Source: an uncultured Roseicyclus sp.
GTDB taxonomy: Bacteria; Pseudomonadota; Alphaproteobacteria; Rhodobacterales; Rhodobacteraceae
Length of the DNA: 64,000 bases
Assembly: GCA_947489665.1 (NCBI GenBank)
Contig: CANLEH010000002.1
Coordinates: forward strand, 248,001 to 312,000
Reading direction: 5' to 3'
Made by a program: the position numbers and the translations under genes. Positions 17,327 through 25,940 of this stretch are shown here, in pieces. Under the pieces are notes generated by a model, which saw only the letters and a program-made list of their open reading frames with translations, did no database searches and was not told the origin of the DNA. Each line of letters starts with the position of its first letter. Position 1 is the first letter of the stretch.

Positions 17327-17779
17327 TCAATTGGCGGGCCTGTCGGGAATGCAGCGCTTTTGAAAACCTGACTTCGTCGCGGCATACCCGGCCGCTGTAT
17401 AGGCGGCATGGGCGCCCGTGTTGTGATTGCCGCTGACGATCATGATCCGGTAACAACCTGCGGCCCAGGCGCGTGATTCAGCCTCGGCCAGAAGGGCCTT
17501 GGCATGGCCCCTGCACCGATGGTCTGCATGGGTGATGACGTTCTCGATATAAGCATAAGGCGCGCCGAGGCGGGTCATGTTCGGCACAATGATCAACGTG
17601 ACCGTGGCGACGGGTTGGTTGCCCTCAAACGCGATCAAGATACAGGATCCGGTAAACGCGTGCAGTGCCTCCAGCCGGTCGGCCGCGACGGTTTCAGATG
17701 CGCTTTCCTCATCTGGAATGAGGTGCCGATAGAGGTCTTGCAGATCGGCGATATCGTCGCGGGTGGCCATTCGGATCAT
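17327..17779 (-). CDS. GNAT family N-acetyltransferase
   Basis: This 150-residue protein has the GNAT layout. The N-terminal strand-helix is IRMATRDDIADLQDLY. The acetyl-CoA region is YIENVITHADHRCRGHAKALL, containing a variant of the R/Q-x-x-G-x-G/A loop. Near the end is GCYRIMIVSGNHNTGAHAAY. The substrate is unknown. The ATG at 17779 is favoured because the family fold begins immediately after it. An intrinsic terminator separates it from sodB upstream, so it probably has its own promoter or receives only readthrough. Confidence 0.8.
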   Translation of the reverse strand: MIRMATRDDIADLQDLYRHLIPDEESASETVAADRLEALHAFTGSCILIAFEGNQPVATVTLIIVPNMTRLGAPYAYIENVITHADHRCRGHAKALLAEAESRAWAAGCYRIMIVSGNHNTGAHAAYTAAGYAATKSGFQKRCIPDRPAN

Positions 17780-17810
17780 GTGCGTATCAGGCCCGAGATC
17801 ACTACAAATG

Positions 17811-17840
17811 AAAAGACCCGCCAAGATCGGCGGGTCTTTC
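17811..17840 (-). terminator. terminator downstream of sodB
   Basis: A perfect stem of about ten pairs (AAGACCCGCC/GGCGGGTCTT) with a short loop is followed on the minus strand by TTTTC. It lies 19 bases past the sodB stop codon. Confidence 0.85.
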
Positions 17841-17858
17841 TAGTCGATCAATTGGCGA

Positions 17859-18458
17859 TTACATCCGGCTGGCGACGTTTTCCCAGTTCACCAGGTTGTC
17901 GAGGAAGTTCGACAGGTAGGCCGGGCGCTTGTTGCGGAAGTCGATGTAGTAGGAATGCTCCCACACGTCGCAGCCCAGAAGCGCGGTCTGGCCGAAACAC
18001 AGTGGGTTCACGCCGTTCTCGGTCTTGGTGACCTTCAGGCCGCCATCGCTGTCTTTCACCAGCCAGCACCAGCCCGAGCCGAACTGGCCAGCACCTGCGG
18101 CGGAGAATTCTTCCTTGAATTTGTCGACGGAGCCGAAGGATTCGGTCAGCGCGGCTTCAAGCTCACCCGGCATGCCGGCATCGCCCGGGCCCATCATTTC
18201 CCAGAACTGGTTGTGGTTCCACAGCTGGGAGATGTTGTTGAAGATGCCGGACTGCGCGACGGCGTTCGCGTCATAGGTGCCGGTGATGATCTCTTCCATC
18301 GATTTGCCGTCCCATTCGGTTCCGGCGATCAGCTTGTTGCCGTTGTCGACATAGGCCTTGTGGTGCAGGTCGTGGTGATATTCCAGCGTCTCGGCGGACA
18401 TGCCTTTGCCGGCAAGCGCGTCATGGGCATAGGGAAGATCGGGTAGGTCGAATGCCAT
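17859..18458 (-). CDS. sodB: superoxide dismutase (Fe/Mn family)
   Basis: The 199-residue cytoplasmic enzyme dismutates superoxide to oxygen and peroxide. Metal ligands are visible: His in LEYHHDLHHKAYVDN, a second His in LWNHNQFWEMM, and Asp/His in GCDVWEHSYYIDF. GAGQFGSGWCWL and the start MAFDLPDLPYAHDALAG fit the iron type typical of alphaproteobacteria, although metal choice cannot be settled from sequence alone. The ATG at 18458 has GGGGG about 7 bases upstream. An in-frame upstream extension to 18518 is not supported. A TTGACG on the minus strand at 18519-18524 is a possible -35. Confidence 0.97.
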   Translation of the reverse strand: MAFDLPDLPYAHDALAGKGMSAETLEYHHDLHHKAYVDNGNKLIAGTEWDGKSMEEIITGTYDANAVAQSGIFNNISQLWNHNQFWEMMGPGDAGMPGELEAALTESFGSVDKFKEEFSAAGAGQFGSGWCWLVKDSDGGLKVTKTENGVNPLCFGQTALLGCDVWEHSYYIDFRNKRPAYLSNFLDNLVNWENVASRM

Positions 18459-18559
18459 TTTGGCCCCCTGTTCTGATGTGGTGCGTTCTGCGGCACAGAT
18501 GGAGGCCGCAGGGGGCAAACGTCAAGGGGCTAGCGCCGGTTCCCGGACGCATCGTCGTT

Positions 18560-19123
18560 TCAGTGGTAGCCGACTTCCCCGCCCTCTTTGGACGCCATGC
18601 ACAGCAAATCGTAGACATATTGCGCGACCGAACGGAAGCAGATCACCGTCGCATGGTTGTTGCCGTTCATCCAGAAGGCGGCAGGGACCTGCGCCAATCG
18701 GGAACGACGCATTTCTCGCAAGGGCAGGTTCGAAAGGTCCGCTGGCGTGAGCTTACTCAAAACCTCCCGCACATCACGGGCTTCGATGGTGAAAACCGCG
18801 CGCGCGTCGGAGACATTGACGGCGAGGTGGTGAGAGCTGCCCATCTCCTTTGTCAGGGTCGCAACAACCTCATCGGCCCTCGCATGGTCGCAGAACAATA
18901 GCAGCTCGTCCGGGGCCATCCAGGCGACGCCGTCCTCCTTCTTTCCGCTGCTCATGCCGCGTGGTTCGGGGAGATCGGCACCCACAGCCGCTTTCACAGC
19001 TTTCTTAGTGGCCGCCGCCCCCAGATCAGCTTTGAGCGTGACCATACCTGCCAGGCCCATTTCCTTGATATGGGCGAAGCCAGTCTCTGACACACCCTGC
19101 AACGCGCTGACAGCATTAGACAT
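18560..19123 (-). CDS. soxG: sarcosine oxidase subunit gamma
   Basis: This 187-residue protein is the last gene of the sarcosine oxidase operon. Its ATG overlaps the end of soxA by eight bases. Motifs typical of the gamma subunit are DGVAWMAPDELLLFC, DARAVFTIEARDVREVLSK and PAAFWMNGNNHATVICFRS. Gamma is structurally related to the folate-binding domain of the alpha subunit and completes the alpha-beta-gamma-delta enzyme. The long in-frame extension upstream overlaps soxA and is not used. Confidence 0.92.
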   Translation of the reverse strand: MSNAVSALQGVSETGFAHIKEMGLAGMVTLKADLGAAATKKAVKAAVGADLPEPRGMSSGKKEDGVAWMAPDELLLFCDHARADEVVATLTKEMGSSHHLAVNVSDARAVFTIEARDVREVLSKLTPADLSNLPLREMRRSRLAQVPAAFWMNGNNHATVICFRSVAQYVYDLLCMASKEGGEVGYH

Positions 19124-22112
19124 TCTGCTTCTCCCCTTCCGGGTCATAGAATACGGGGCTGACGATCTTGGCCTGGATCGTACTGCCATCGACTTTATTG
19201 AACGCCACCACTTCGCCCATGCGGTCCGGTCCCTTGTGGACCAGCCCCATGGCGATGCCGCGGGCCAGCGTGGGCGAATAGTAAGTCGAGGTGACACGAC
19301 CCTGCACATTGCCCTGCCCGTTCGCGTTGGTGCCTTCGGCCACGCAATAGGAGCCGTCGGGTAATACGGAGCCGTCGAGCGTTTCAAGGCCCACGAGCTG
19401 CCAACGATCCTCGGATGCCAGGAACGTTCGTTCCTGCCCGCGTTTGCCGAGGAAGTCCTCTTTCTTCTTGGAAATCGCCCAGTTCAGACCAAGGTCCTGC
19501 GGGATTACGGTGCCGTCAGTCTCATCCCCGATCATGATAAAGCCTTTCTCGGCGCGCATGACGTGCAGCGCCTCGGTGCCGTAGGGCGTGGCGTTCCACT
19601 CTGCCCCGGCCTCATGGAGCGCATCCCAAAAGGCGCGGCCCTGGCTGGCGGGGACGGCAATTTCGTAACTGAGCTCGCCAGAGAACGAGATGCGGAACAC
19701 TCGGGCGTCGAAACCGCCAAGCGTCCCTTCCGCCATCTGCATGAACGGCAGTGCGTCCTTGGACACATCCATACCGCCAAGCTTCTCTAACAGCTTGCGG
19801 GCATTGGGGCCGACAACCGCGATCTGCGCCCATTGCTCCGTCACATTGGCGGTGTAGACCTGCCAATCCCACCATTCGCACTGAAGCCAATCCTCCATAT
19901 GCGCGTGAACATGGTCCGCCCCGCCTGAGGTCGTGTGGCAAAGGAACGTGTCCTCATCGAGCCGGACGACCACGCCGTCATCCATGAGGAAGCCGTTTTC
20001 GTTGCACATCAGGCCATACCGGCATTTGCCGGGTTTAAGTGTGGACATCATGTTGGTGTAGAGCATGTCCATGAACTTCGGCGCATCGGGGCCTTTGACG
20101 ATGATCTTACCCAGGGTCGACGCGTCCAACAGGCCGAGCGACCGGCGGGTCGCGTCAATCTCACGGTTCACAGCGTCTTCATGGCTTTCGCCGTCACGCG
20201 GGAAGCAATAGGGCCGCCGCCAATGGCCGACCGGTTCCATATAGGCGCCTTGTTCTTCGTGCCAGTCATGGATGGGCGTACGACGCAGCGGTTGGAACAG
20301 GTCCCCCTTCGCCTCACCGGCGATCGCGCCCATGGAAATCGGCGTGTAGGGCGGGCGGAATGTGGTGGTCCCGACCTGCGGGATACCCTTGTCGAGCGCT
20401 TCCGCCAGAACTGCGAGGCCGTTGATATTACTGAGTTTTCCCTGATCTGTCGCCATGCCTAGGGTGGTGTAGCGCTTGGTATGTTCGACGCTCTCATAGC
20501 CTTCCTGCGCGGCGAGCATGACGTCGGACACTTTCACGTCATTCTGGAAATCGAGCCACATCTTAGCGCGCTTCTTGGCACCGGCATAAGCCGGCATGAC
20601 CCAGACCGGCGCCAGTGGTGTTTCGCTGGCGTTCTCAACCGCGATATCGTCTGCCGCGATGTCCAGCCCGCGCATCCGGTCTGCGACGGTTTTCGCGGCC
20701 TCAGCGCCCGTCAGCCCACCTGCTGCGGTGCCGATGCAAGTCACGAAGCCCTCTCCGTTCTGGTTCGTCGGCGGACGCTCCGGGTCGGGTGAGAAGCACG
20801 CCTGCGCCTCATCCCAGTTCAGCTTGCCGCCACAATGGGACCAGAGGTGCACAACCGGCGACCAGCCGCCGGACATGGCAACCGCGTCACACGCAATCTC
20901 TTCATAGCTGCCATCATCCTCGGCAAAAGGCTGCACACGGACCGACACGACGCGCTTGAGGCCCTTCACTTTGCTGATGGCCGATCCGGTCTTGACCGGT
21001 ACACCAAGCGCGCGGACCTGTTGCGGAAGCTCGCCGTCGACCTCTGTGCGCGGGTCGACCACGCAGGCGACCTCGACCCCGGCTGCGCGCGCGGTCAGAG
21101 CCGTGCGATAGCCATCGTCGTTGTTGGTGACGACCACAATGCGATCACCGGGCGTAACCCCGTAGTTCACGATGTAGTCGCGCACCGCAGAGGCCAGCAT
21201 GACCCCGGGCTTATCGTTACCGGGGAAGCTGAGCGGGCGTTCAATGCCGCCAGTCGCCGCCACAATTTGACCGGCCCGGATACGCCAAAGGCGGTGGCGC
21301 GGGGCGTCCGCGTCGTCCAGATGGTCGCTGACACGCTCATAGGCCAATGCATAGCCGTGGTCGTAAACGCCAGACAGCTGTGTGCGCAGGCGGAGCGTTA
21401 CATTCTCCATCTTTTCAAGCGCTTCGACGGTGTTCTTCACCCAGTCTTCCGCAGGCAGGCCGTCGATCACATCGCCATCCACGGGCGCGCGACCGCCCCA
21501 ATGGGCGCTTTGTTCCACCAGAAGCACGCGCTTGCCCGCCTTGCCCGCCGCCAACGCAGCCATCAGGCCGGCCATTCCGCCCCCTGCGATGACCAGATCA
21601 ACATGGGCATAGAAATGCTCGTACCTGTCGGGGTCGCGGGTTTCGGGATGCGGGGCCGCGCCCAGGCCCGCCGATTGGCGGATCACCGGCTCGAACACGT
21701 GCTTCCAGAAGGCGCGCGGGAACATGAAGGTCTTGTAGTAGAACCCGGCGGGCAGGAACCGCGAGACCATGGAGTTCACGGCGCCCACATCGAATTCCAG
21801 CGATGGCCAGTGGTTCTGGCTGGTCGCATGCATCTGTTCGACCAATTCCGTCGTCGTCACACGTTGGTTCGGCTCATGCCGGTTGCCGCGGCCCAGGTTT
21901 ACCAGGGCGTTGGGTTCCTCCCCACCGCTGGCAACGATCCCGCGGGGGCGGTGGTATTTGAACGAACGGCCCACCAGCATCTGATCGTTGGCCAGAAGCG
22001 CCGAGGCCAGCGTATCCCCCGCATGACCAGGCATCCATTTCCCGTTGAAGGTGAACTTCACGCTGGTGGAGCGGTCGATCAGGCGGCCGTGGGTCTCAAG
22101 ACGGGTGCTCAT
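19116..22112 (-). CDS. soxA: sarcosine oxidase subunit alpha
   Basis: This 998-residue subunit belongs to the heterotetrameric enzyme that oxidises sarcosine to glycine and can transfer the methyl group to tetrahydrofolate. Residues about 15-100 form the 2Fe-2S-ferredoxin-like N-terminal domain (FNGKWMPGHAGDTLASALLA). A dinucleotide-binding domain follows, with DLVIAGGGMAGLMAALAAGK near residue 172. The C-terminal half is a GcvT-like folate-binding domain (MDMLYTNMMSTLKPGKCRYG, and EALHVMRAEKGFIMIGDETD). The start ATG directly follows the soxD stop (TAAATG). The symbol is the sarcosine oxidase one, not the sulfur-oxidation SoxA. Confidence 0.97.
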   Translation of the reverse strand: MSTRLETHGRLIDRSTSVKFTFNGKWMPGHAGDTLASALLANDQMLVGRSFKYHRPRGIVASGGEEPNALVNLGRGNRHEPNQRVTTTELVEQMHATSQNHWPSLEFDVGAVNSMVSRFLPAGFYYKTFMFPRAFWKHVFEPVIRQSAGLGAAPHPETRDPDRYEHFYAHVDLVIAGGGMAGLMAALAAGKAGKRVLLVEQSAHWGGRAPVDGDVIDGLPAEDWVKNTVEALEKMENVTLRLRTQLSGVYDHGYALAYERVSDHLDDADAPRHRLWRIRAGQIVAATGGIERPLSFPGNDKPGVMLASAVRDYIVNYGVTPGDRIVVVTNNDDGYRTALTARAAGVEVACVVDPRTEVDGELPQQVRALGVPVKTGSAISKVKGLKRVVSVRVQPFAEDDGSYEEIACDAVAMSGGWSPVVHLWSHCGGKLNWDEAQACFSPDPERPPTNQNGEGFVTCIGTAAGGLTGAEAAKTVADRMRGLDIAADDIAVENASETPLAPVWVMPAYAGAKKRAKMWLDFQNDVKVSDVMLAAQEGYESVEHTKRYTTLGMATDQGKLSNINGLAVLAEALDKGIPQVGTTTFRPPYTPISMGAIAGEAKGDLFQPLRRTPIHDWHEEQGAYMEPVGHWRRPYCFPRDGESHEDAVNREIDATRRSLGLLDASTLGKIIVKGPDAPKFMDMLYTNMMSTLKPGKCRYGLMCNENGFLMDDGVVVRLDEDTFLCHTTSGGADHVHAHMEDWLQCEWWDWQVYTANVTEQWAQIAVVGPNARKLLEKLGGMDVSKDALPFMQMAEGTLGGFDARVFRISFSGELSYEIAVPASQGRAFWDALHEAGAEWNATPYGTEALHVMRAEKGFIMIGDETDGTVIPQDLGLNWAISKKKEDFLGKRGQERTFLASEDRWQLVGLETLDGSVLPDGSYCVAEGTNANGQGNVQGRVTSTYYSPTLARGIAMGLVHKGPDRMGEVVAFNKVDGSTIQAKIVSPVFYDPEGEKQNV

Positions 22113-22433
22113 TTACGTCAGGCTCCAATCGGGACGTTTCGCCTTGATGGCATTGATGATCTCGGCAGGCGGTTCGGTTGTCTGGGCGGCATAGGTGCCA
22201 AAGACCTCAAGCGTGGCGGTGTCGCGTGCAGCAAGGAACCATTTCCCGCAGCCCATTGCGTGCCGCCAGCGTTCGAAATGCACACCCTTCACGTTCGGGC
22301 GCATGAACAGGTAGTCTTCGAACTGTTCATCGGTAGAGCCGGGGCCATAGCGCTTGAGATGCGCTTCGCCGCCGGCGGCAAGCTCAGTCTCGCAGGCGTC
22401 CACACCGCAGACGGGGCAGGTCAACGTCAACAT
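22113..22433 (-). CDS. soxD: sarcosine oxidase subunit delta
   Basis: This 106-residue zinc subunit starts LTCPVCGVDACETE (Cys6, Cys9, Cys14). It continues with FEDYLFMRPNVKGVHFERW and the HAMGCGKWFLAARDT segment that supplies the remaining ligands. Length and motifs fit the family. Its ATG overlaps the stop of the upstream glycosyltransferase-like gene by seven bases, so translation of the foreign-looking cargo gene and soxD is coupled. Confidence 0.95.
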   Translation of the reverse strand: MLTLTCPVCGVDACETELAAGGEAHLKRYGPGSTDEQFEDYLFMRPNVKGVHFERWRHAMGCGKWFLAARDTATLEVFGTYAAQTTEPPAEIINAIKAKRPDWSLT

Positions 22434-23179
22434 GGGTCAGTCTCCGTAGGGAATTCGTCAGTCAGGGCCATGGGCTCGGTCGCATCGAGCTTGGCGAGAA
22501 TGTCAGCATGGAGCGCGCGGGCCTCTGCCTCTTGCGGTTCTTCGTACTTGTCCAACGTGCTGCCCCAATGATGCTCAGCATAGACGCGACCGGGGCCGTC
22601 ATAGCGGGGACCGGTCTTGTGTTGCGGCACAAAGAAATAGGCAGGCCAAATGCGCAAATCGGTGATCTCGTCGCGGTACTTTTGCAGGAATTCACGCAAG
22701 AAAAGATTGCCCACCGAAATCCACGGCTGACGCGCGGTTTCGGGCGCATGTGCAAAACTTTGGTGAATTTCGTCAATCGTCAGCGCCAGCGTGTGGGTGC
22801 CGGGCGCCGAGGCGAGGTAGGGCGTCAGCTTGGATCGGCGCTTTGGATAGGTCTCGTAGCAAGTGTAGGTGCACGGCTCCGAGAAAAGCTCATCACAACA
22901 CTTCAACGCCTCGAAATCTGCGCCGGGTAGAAAACCACCCTGCTCGAACAGGATCTCGTAGCGCATGAGGTCCGCAACGCCCTCGTAATGCTTCTTGCGG
23001 AAATAGTGCGCGATCAGGCGCTGGTTCCGCCAACGACGTCCCGTGAGATAGGCATTGTCGAACAGGCGATAGGCCCAGTTGGGATGCAGCTGTTTCCAGC
23101 TGTCGAGCCACCGCGTGGGCGCAGGGCGCGGGCCGATCCAGATATGGCCCAGGTGCATGGGGATGGCGACCGCGTTCAT
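22427..23179 (-). CDS. glycosyltransferase-like protein (DXD sugar-binding region family)
   Basis: This 250-residue protein begins HLGHIWIGPRPAPTRWLDSW. It has the Och1/TcdA-type core: GVADLMRYEILFEQGGFLPG followed by ADFEAL, which may replace the usual D-x-D. HHWGSTL near the end also fits family 32-type enzymes. A nucleotide-sugar transferase is inferred, with unknown donor and acceptor. The ATG at 23179 has GGGGGG 8-13 bases upstream; a GTG at 23188 is an alternative. It sits inside the sarcosine oxidase operon, overlapping soxD, which is unexpected for that function. Confidence 0.72.
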   Translation of the reverse strand: MNAVAIPMHLGHIWIGPRPAPTRWLDSWKQLHPNWAYRLFDNAYLTGRRWRNQRLIAHYFRKKHYEGVADLMRYEILFEQGGFLPGADFEALKCCDELFSEPCTYTCYETYPKRRSKLTPYLASAPGTHTLALTIDEIHQSFAHAPETARQPWISVGNLFLREFLQKYRDEITDLRIWPAYFFVPQHKTGPRYDGPGRVYAEHHWGSTLDKYEEPQEAEARALHADILAKLDATEPMALTDEFPTETDPC

Positions 23180-23206
23180 GGCCGCCACCCCCCATGGGAG
23201 AGGTTG

Positions 23207-23446
23207 TTATTCGGTTGGCACCGGGGCCGCCGGCGCAGTTGTGTCGGCAGCAGGTGCCGTGCCTTGGATGGCCGGCGCTTCTGCACCGTCCTCGGGCAAT
23301 GTGCTGGTGCCGCTGCCCATGAAGATGATGGCCAGCACGAACAGCGCGATGATCCCGCCGATGAACATAAGCGCACCGGTGCCGGACCCACCACGGGTCG
23401 GCGGGGCATAGTCGAAGGCTTGGTTTCTGTGGTCGTAGTCAGACAT
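23207..23446 (-). CDS. small single-pass membrane protein
   Basis: This 79-residue protein has a charged N-terminus (SDYDHRNQAFDYAPP), one clear membrane helix (ALMFIGGIIALFVLAIIFMG, about residues 25-44) and an Ala/Pro/Thr-rich tail. GGATGCCTC just upstream gives a plausible ribosome site. I do not recognise a family. It lies 27 bases before the glycosyltransferase-like gene and is presumably cotranscribed in the sox operon. Confidence 0.65.
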   Translation of the reverse strand: MSDYDHRNQAFDYAPPTRGGSGTGALMFIGGIIALFVLAIIFMGSGTSTLPEDGAEAPAIQGTAPAADTTAPAAPVPTE

Positions 23447-23642
23447 GAGGCATCCTCCATTTGGATACCCTCAGCCTTGCGCCCTGCCCCTTGCGGCTCA
23501 ACGCGGGCTACGTAAATCGTCAGATGTCGGCCAGAACGGGCCGCTTCGTCCATGTGCCATGCGCCAAACCCTGCCGCGTCCCGATCACGTTTTGTGACCG
23601 GCGGGACGTCGCCGAAAGATTCATTGGCTCTGAAGTAAACTT
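23447..23642. other. 196-bp gap inside the sox operon
   Basis: No convincing gene or terminator is seen. The spacer separates the AT-richer cargo gene (23643-24491) from the rest of the operon and could hold an internal promoter for the downstream sox genes. Confidence 0.3.
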
Positions 23643-24491
23643 TCACTGCGCCACCTCAGAGTAGAACCGGTACTCGATCCGACAATTCTCTCCTGAAAAT
23701 AGGCTCAGCGGCAAAACACTGACGACCTCATCGTCGGAAATATATGAACTTGCCAAACTGCCATCGGAGCGGTCGACATTTCTGCGACTGTTGGACAGAA
23801 ATCCCGTTACAGCGCCGAAATCGTTACCCGAACTAGGAAACGGCCCTGTTGCACCGAAAACCAATTGATAGCCACAATTTGGCGAAAAGAGCTGAAGATA
23901 ACCTGGGCCTGTAAGCGCGAAATTACTATTTCCAAAGCGAGCAATTTCTTGCTCCTCCCAAAAAACAAAAAGTGACTCCGCGGAGAACTGCCAGAGCGCG
24001 CCAGAGCGTCCTTCCAAGAACTCTTGGTACTCACGATTTGCTAGACCCTGATTGCTTGCCCTAAATCGTTCCATTTCTTCGCGAGAAGCTTCGGCAAGCT
24101 GGCGCGCCAAATCGTTTCGCTGTGATACAGCTTCCTCTCGCTCCGCAACTGCTTCGGCTAGGCGTCTTTCAATATCCGCTAATCCTTCTTCAGCCGCTTG
24201 TAGCTGATCCCCGATCAATTGGCGCTGCTCTCTTGCGTCTTCCAGACTCGATAAGAGGTTTTGTCGTAGTTCGTTCTCCGTGGCTACATTTCGCGCGTTC
24301 AATACTATGGTCACCGTGAGAACGCATAGACTAAGTCCTAAAGCAACTGTTGGGAGCCCCCTCAATTTCTCGCGCAAGGACAGGCTTCCATCTCCCACCG
24401 AGGCAGCACCTGACAAAACACCGACTACTGCCACCAAAAAGGCAATTGTAGGGGGCAACCAAACGGGCCAGGTCTCGATGACCATTGCCAT
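23643..24491 (-). CDS. membrane-anchored coiled-coil protein, AT-rich cargo
   Basis: This 282-residue protein has two N-terminal membrane segments (TIAFLVAVVGVLSGAA and VALGLSLCVLTVTIVLNA). A coiled coil rich in Glu/Gln/Arg follows (about residues 72-145), then a globular C-terminal domain with two cysteines (SPNCGYQLVFGATG and SGENCRIEYRF) that could form a disulfide. I do not recognise a family. Its ATG shares one base with the soxB stop (TGATG), so it is coupled to soxB. Base use is visibly AT-richer than both neighbours, with many TTT/TCT/AAT-type codons. That suggests a recent acquisition into the operon. Confidence 0.75.
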   Translation of the reverse strand: MAMVIETWPVWLPPTIAFLVAVVGVLSGAASVGDGSLSLREKLRGLPTVALGLSLCVLTVTIVLNARNVATENELRQNLLSSLEDAREQRQLIGDQLQAAEEGLADIERRLAEAVAEREEAVSQRNDLARQLAEASREEMERFRASNQGLANREYQEFLEGRSGALWQFSAESLFVFWEEQEIARFGNSNFALTGPGYLQLFSPNCGYQLVFGATGPFPSSGNDFGAVTGFLSNSRRNVDRSDGSLASSYISDDEVVSVLPLSLFSGENCRIEYRFYSEVAQ

Positions 24492-25735
24492 CAATGCGCC
24501 ACCCCCGCTGCCACGCTTTCATCAATGAAGCGCCCCTCTTTGAAGCGTTCCATCCCGAATTCGGCTGTCAGCGGCGAGTGCCCTTTGGCCATCAACTCGG
24601 CAAAGCCCCAGCCCGAGCCGGGGATCGCCTTGAACCCACCCGTGCCCCAGCCGCAGTTGATGAAAACGCCCTCCACGGGCGTTTTCGACAGGATCGGAGA
24701 ACGGTCGCCCGTCACATCCACGATCCCGCCCCACTGACGCAGCATCTTGAGGCGCGAGAGCATCGGGAACGTCTCGACCAATGCCCGCACGGTTTCCTCA
24801 ACGTGATGGAAGGAACCGCGCTGCGTATAGTTGTTGTGGCTGTCCGTGCCGCCGCCAATGACCATTTCGCCTTTATCGGATTGGCTGAGATAGCCGTGCA
24901 CGGTGTTGGCCATGACGACCACATCCATGCAGGGTTTGATCGGTTCGCTGACCAGCGCCTGGAGCGGCACGGATTCGAGCGGCAAACGGAACCCCGCCAT
25001 TTCGGCCACCACGCCGGAATGGCCCGCGACCACGATGCCGAGCTTCTTGCACCCGATGAAGCCGCGTGTCGTCTCCACACCTGCAACCGCGCCACATTCG
25101 CGGCGCACACCCGTCACCTCGGTCTGCTGGATGATGTCCATTCCCATGTCCGAGCAGGCCCGCGCATAACCCCAGGCCACCGCATCATGGCGCGCAGTGC
25201 CGCCGCGTGGCTGCCACAGGCCGCCGAGGACCGGATAGCGCGGCCCTTCGATGTTCATGATCGGGACGAGCTTCTTGACTTCATGCTTGTCGATGAAGCG
25301 CGTATCCACGCCTTGCAGGGCGTTGGCGTGCGCCGTGCGGATATAGCCGCGCACCTCATGGTGGGTCTGGGCCAGCATGATCACACCGCGCGGGCTGAAC
25401 ATGATGTTGTAGTTCAGGTCCTGGCTCAGCGTTTCATAGAGGCTGCGGGCTTTTTCGTAGATCGCGGCGGAGGGGTCCTGCAGGTAGTTCGACCGGATGA
25501 TCGTCGTGTTCCGCCCGGTATTACCGCCACCAAGCCAACCTTTCTCGATCACGGCCACATTGGTGATGCCGAAATTCTTGCCAAGGTAGTAGGCGGAGGC
25601 AAGCCCGTGCCCACCAGCCCCTACAATGATCGCGTCGTAGGACGCCTTGGGTTCCGGCGAGGTCCACGCGCGCTCCCACCCTTTATGGTGGCGAAACGCT
25701 TCGCGAGCGACGGCAAAGGCAGAATATTTGCGCAT
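24491..25735 (-). CDS. soxB: sarcosine oxidase subunit beta
   Basis: This 414-residue catalytic flavoprotein subunit has the FAD-binding motif YDAIIVGAGGHGLASAYYLG near residue 35. The family segment GGNTGRNTTIIRSNYL follows, then MVIGGGTDSHNNYTQRGSFH and the C-terminal INCGWGTGGFKAIPGSGWGF. The covalent flavin-type catalysis is family knowledge. ATG 25735 is chosen because MRKYSAFAVAREAF is the usual family N-terminus and GGAG lies about 9 bases upstream. The extension to 25807 is unsupported. It is the first gene of the operon. Confidence 0.96.
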   Translation of the reverse strand: MRKYSAFAVAREAFRHHKGWERAWTSPEPKASYDAIIVGAGGHGLASAYYLGKNFGITNVAVIEKGWLGGGNTGRNTTIIRSNYLQDPSAAIYEKARSLYETLSQDLNYNIMFSPRGVIMLAQTHHEVRGYIRTAHANALQGVDTRFIDKHEVKKLVPIMNIEGPRYPVLGGLWQPRGGTARHDAVAWGYARACSDMGMDIIQQTEVTGVRRECGAVAGVETTRGFIGCKKLGIVVAGHSGVVAEMAGFRLPLESVPLQALVSEPIKPCMDVVVMANTVHGYLSQSDKGEMVIGGGTDSHNNYTQRGSFHHVEETVRALVETFPMLSRLKMLRQWGGIVDVTGDRSPILSKTPVEGVFINCGWGTGGFKAIPGSGWGFAELMAKGHSPLTAEFGMERFKEGRFIDESVAAGVAH

Positions 25736-25940
25736 GGATGACCACTCCGGAACCTGATGCATCGCTTTTCGCGCGAGGCCGAAAAAAGAGGATACTCCGG
25801 GCGACATTTGAATGCCAATTTACGACCCCATGCCATGTTGTCGCGCCTGTGCCAAAATTGTCATGCGCCAACGCTTTCGCTTGGACGCGGTGCGGCTTAT
25901 GTCATGGGCGAGGTGATGGACCACGGAAGGGTTGCGAAGC
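25736..25940. promoter_or_regulatory. divergent promoter region soxB/ccmI
   Basis: This 205-bp spacer must carry both promoters. TTGTCGCGCC and AAAATTGTCATG words occur around 25846-25866. No operator symmetry stands out. Confidence 0.3.

Noticed and set aside
20835-22571. Plus-strand open frame of about 578 codons
   Set aside because: It is a shadow of soxA, soxD and part of the glycosyltransferase-like gene.
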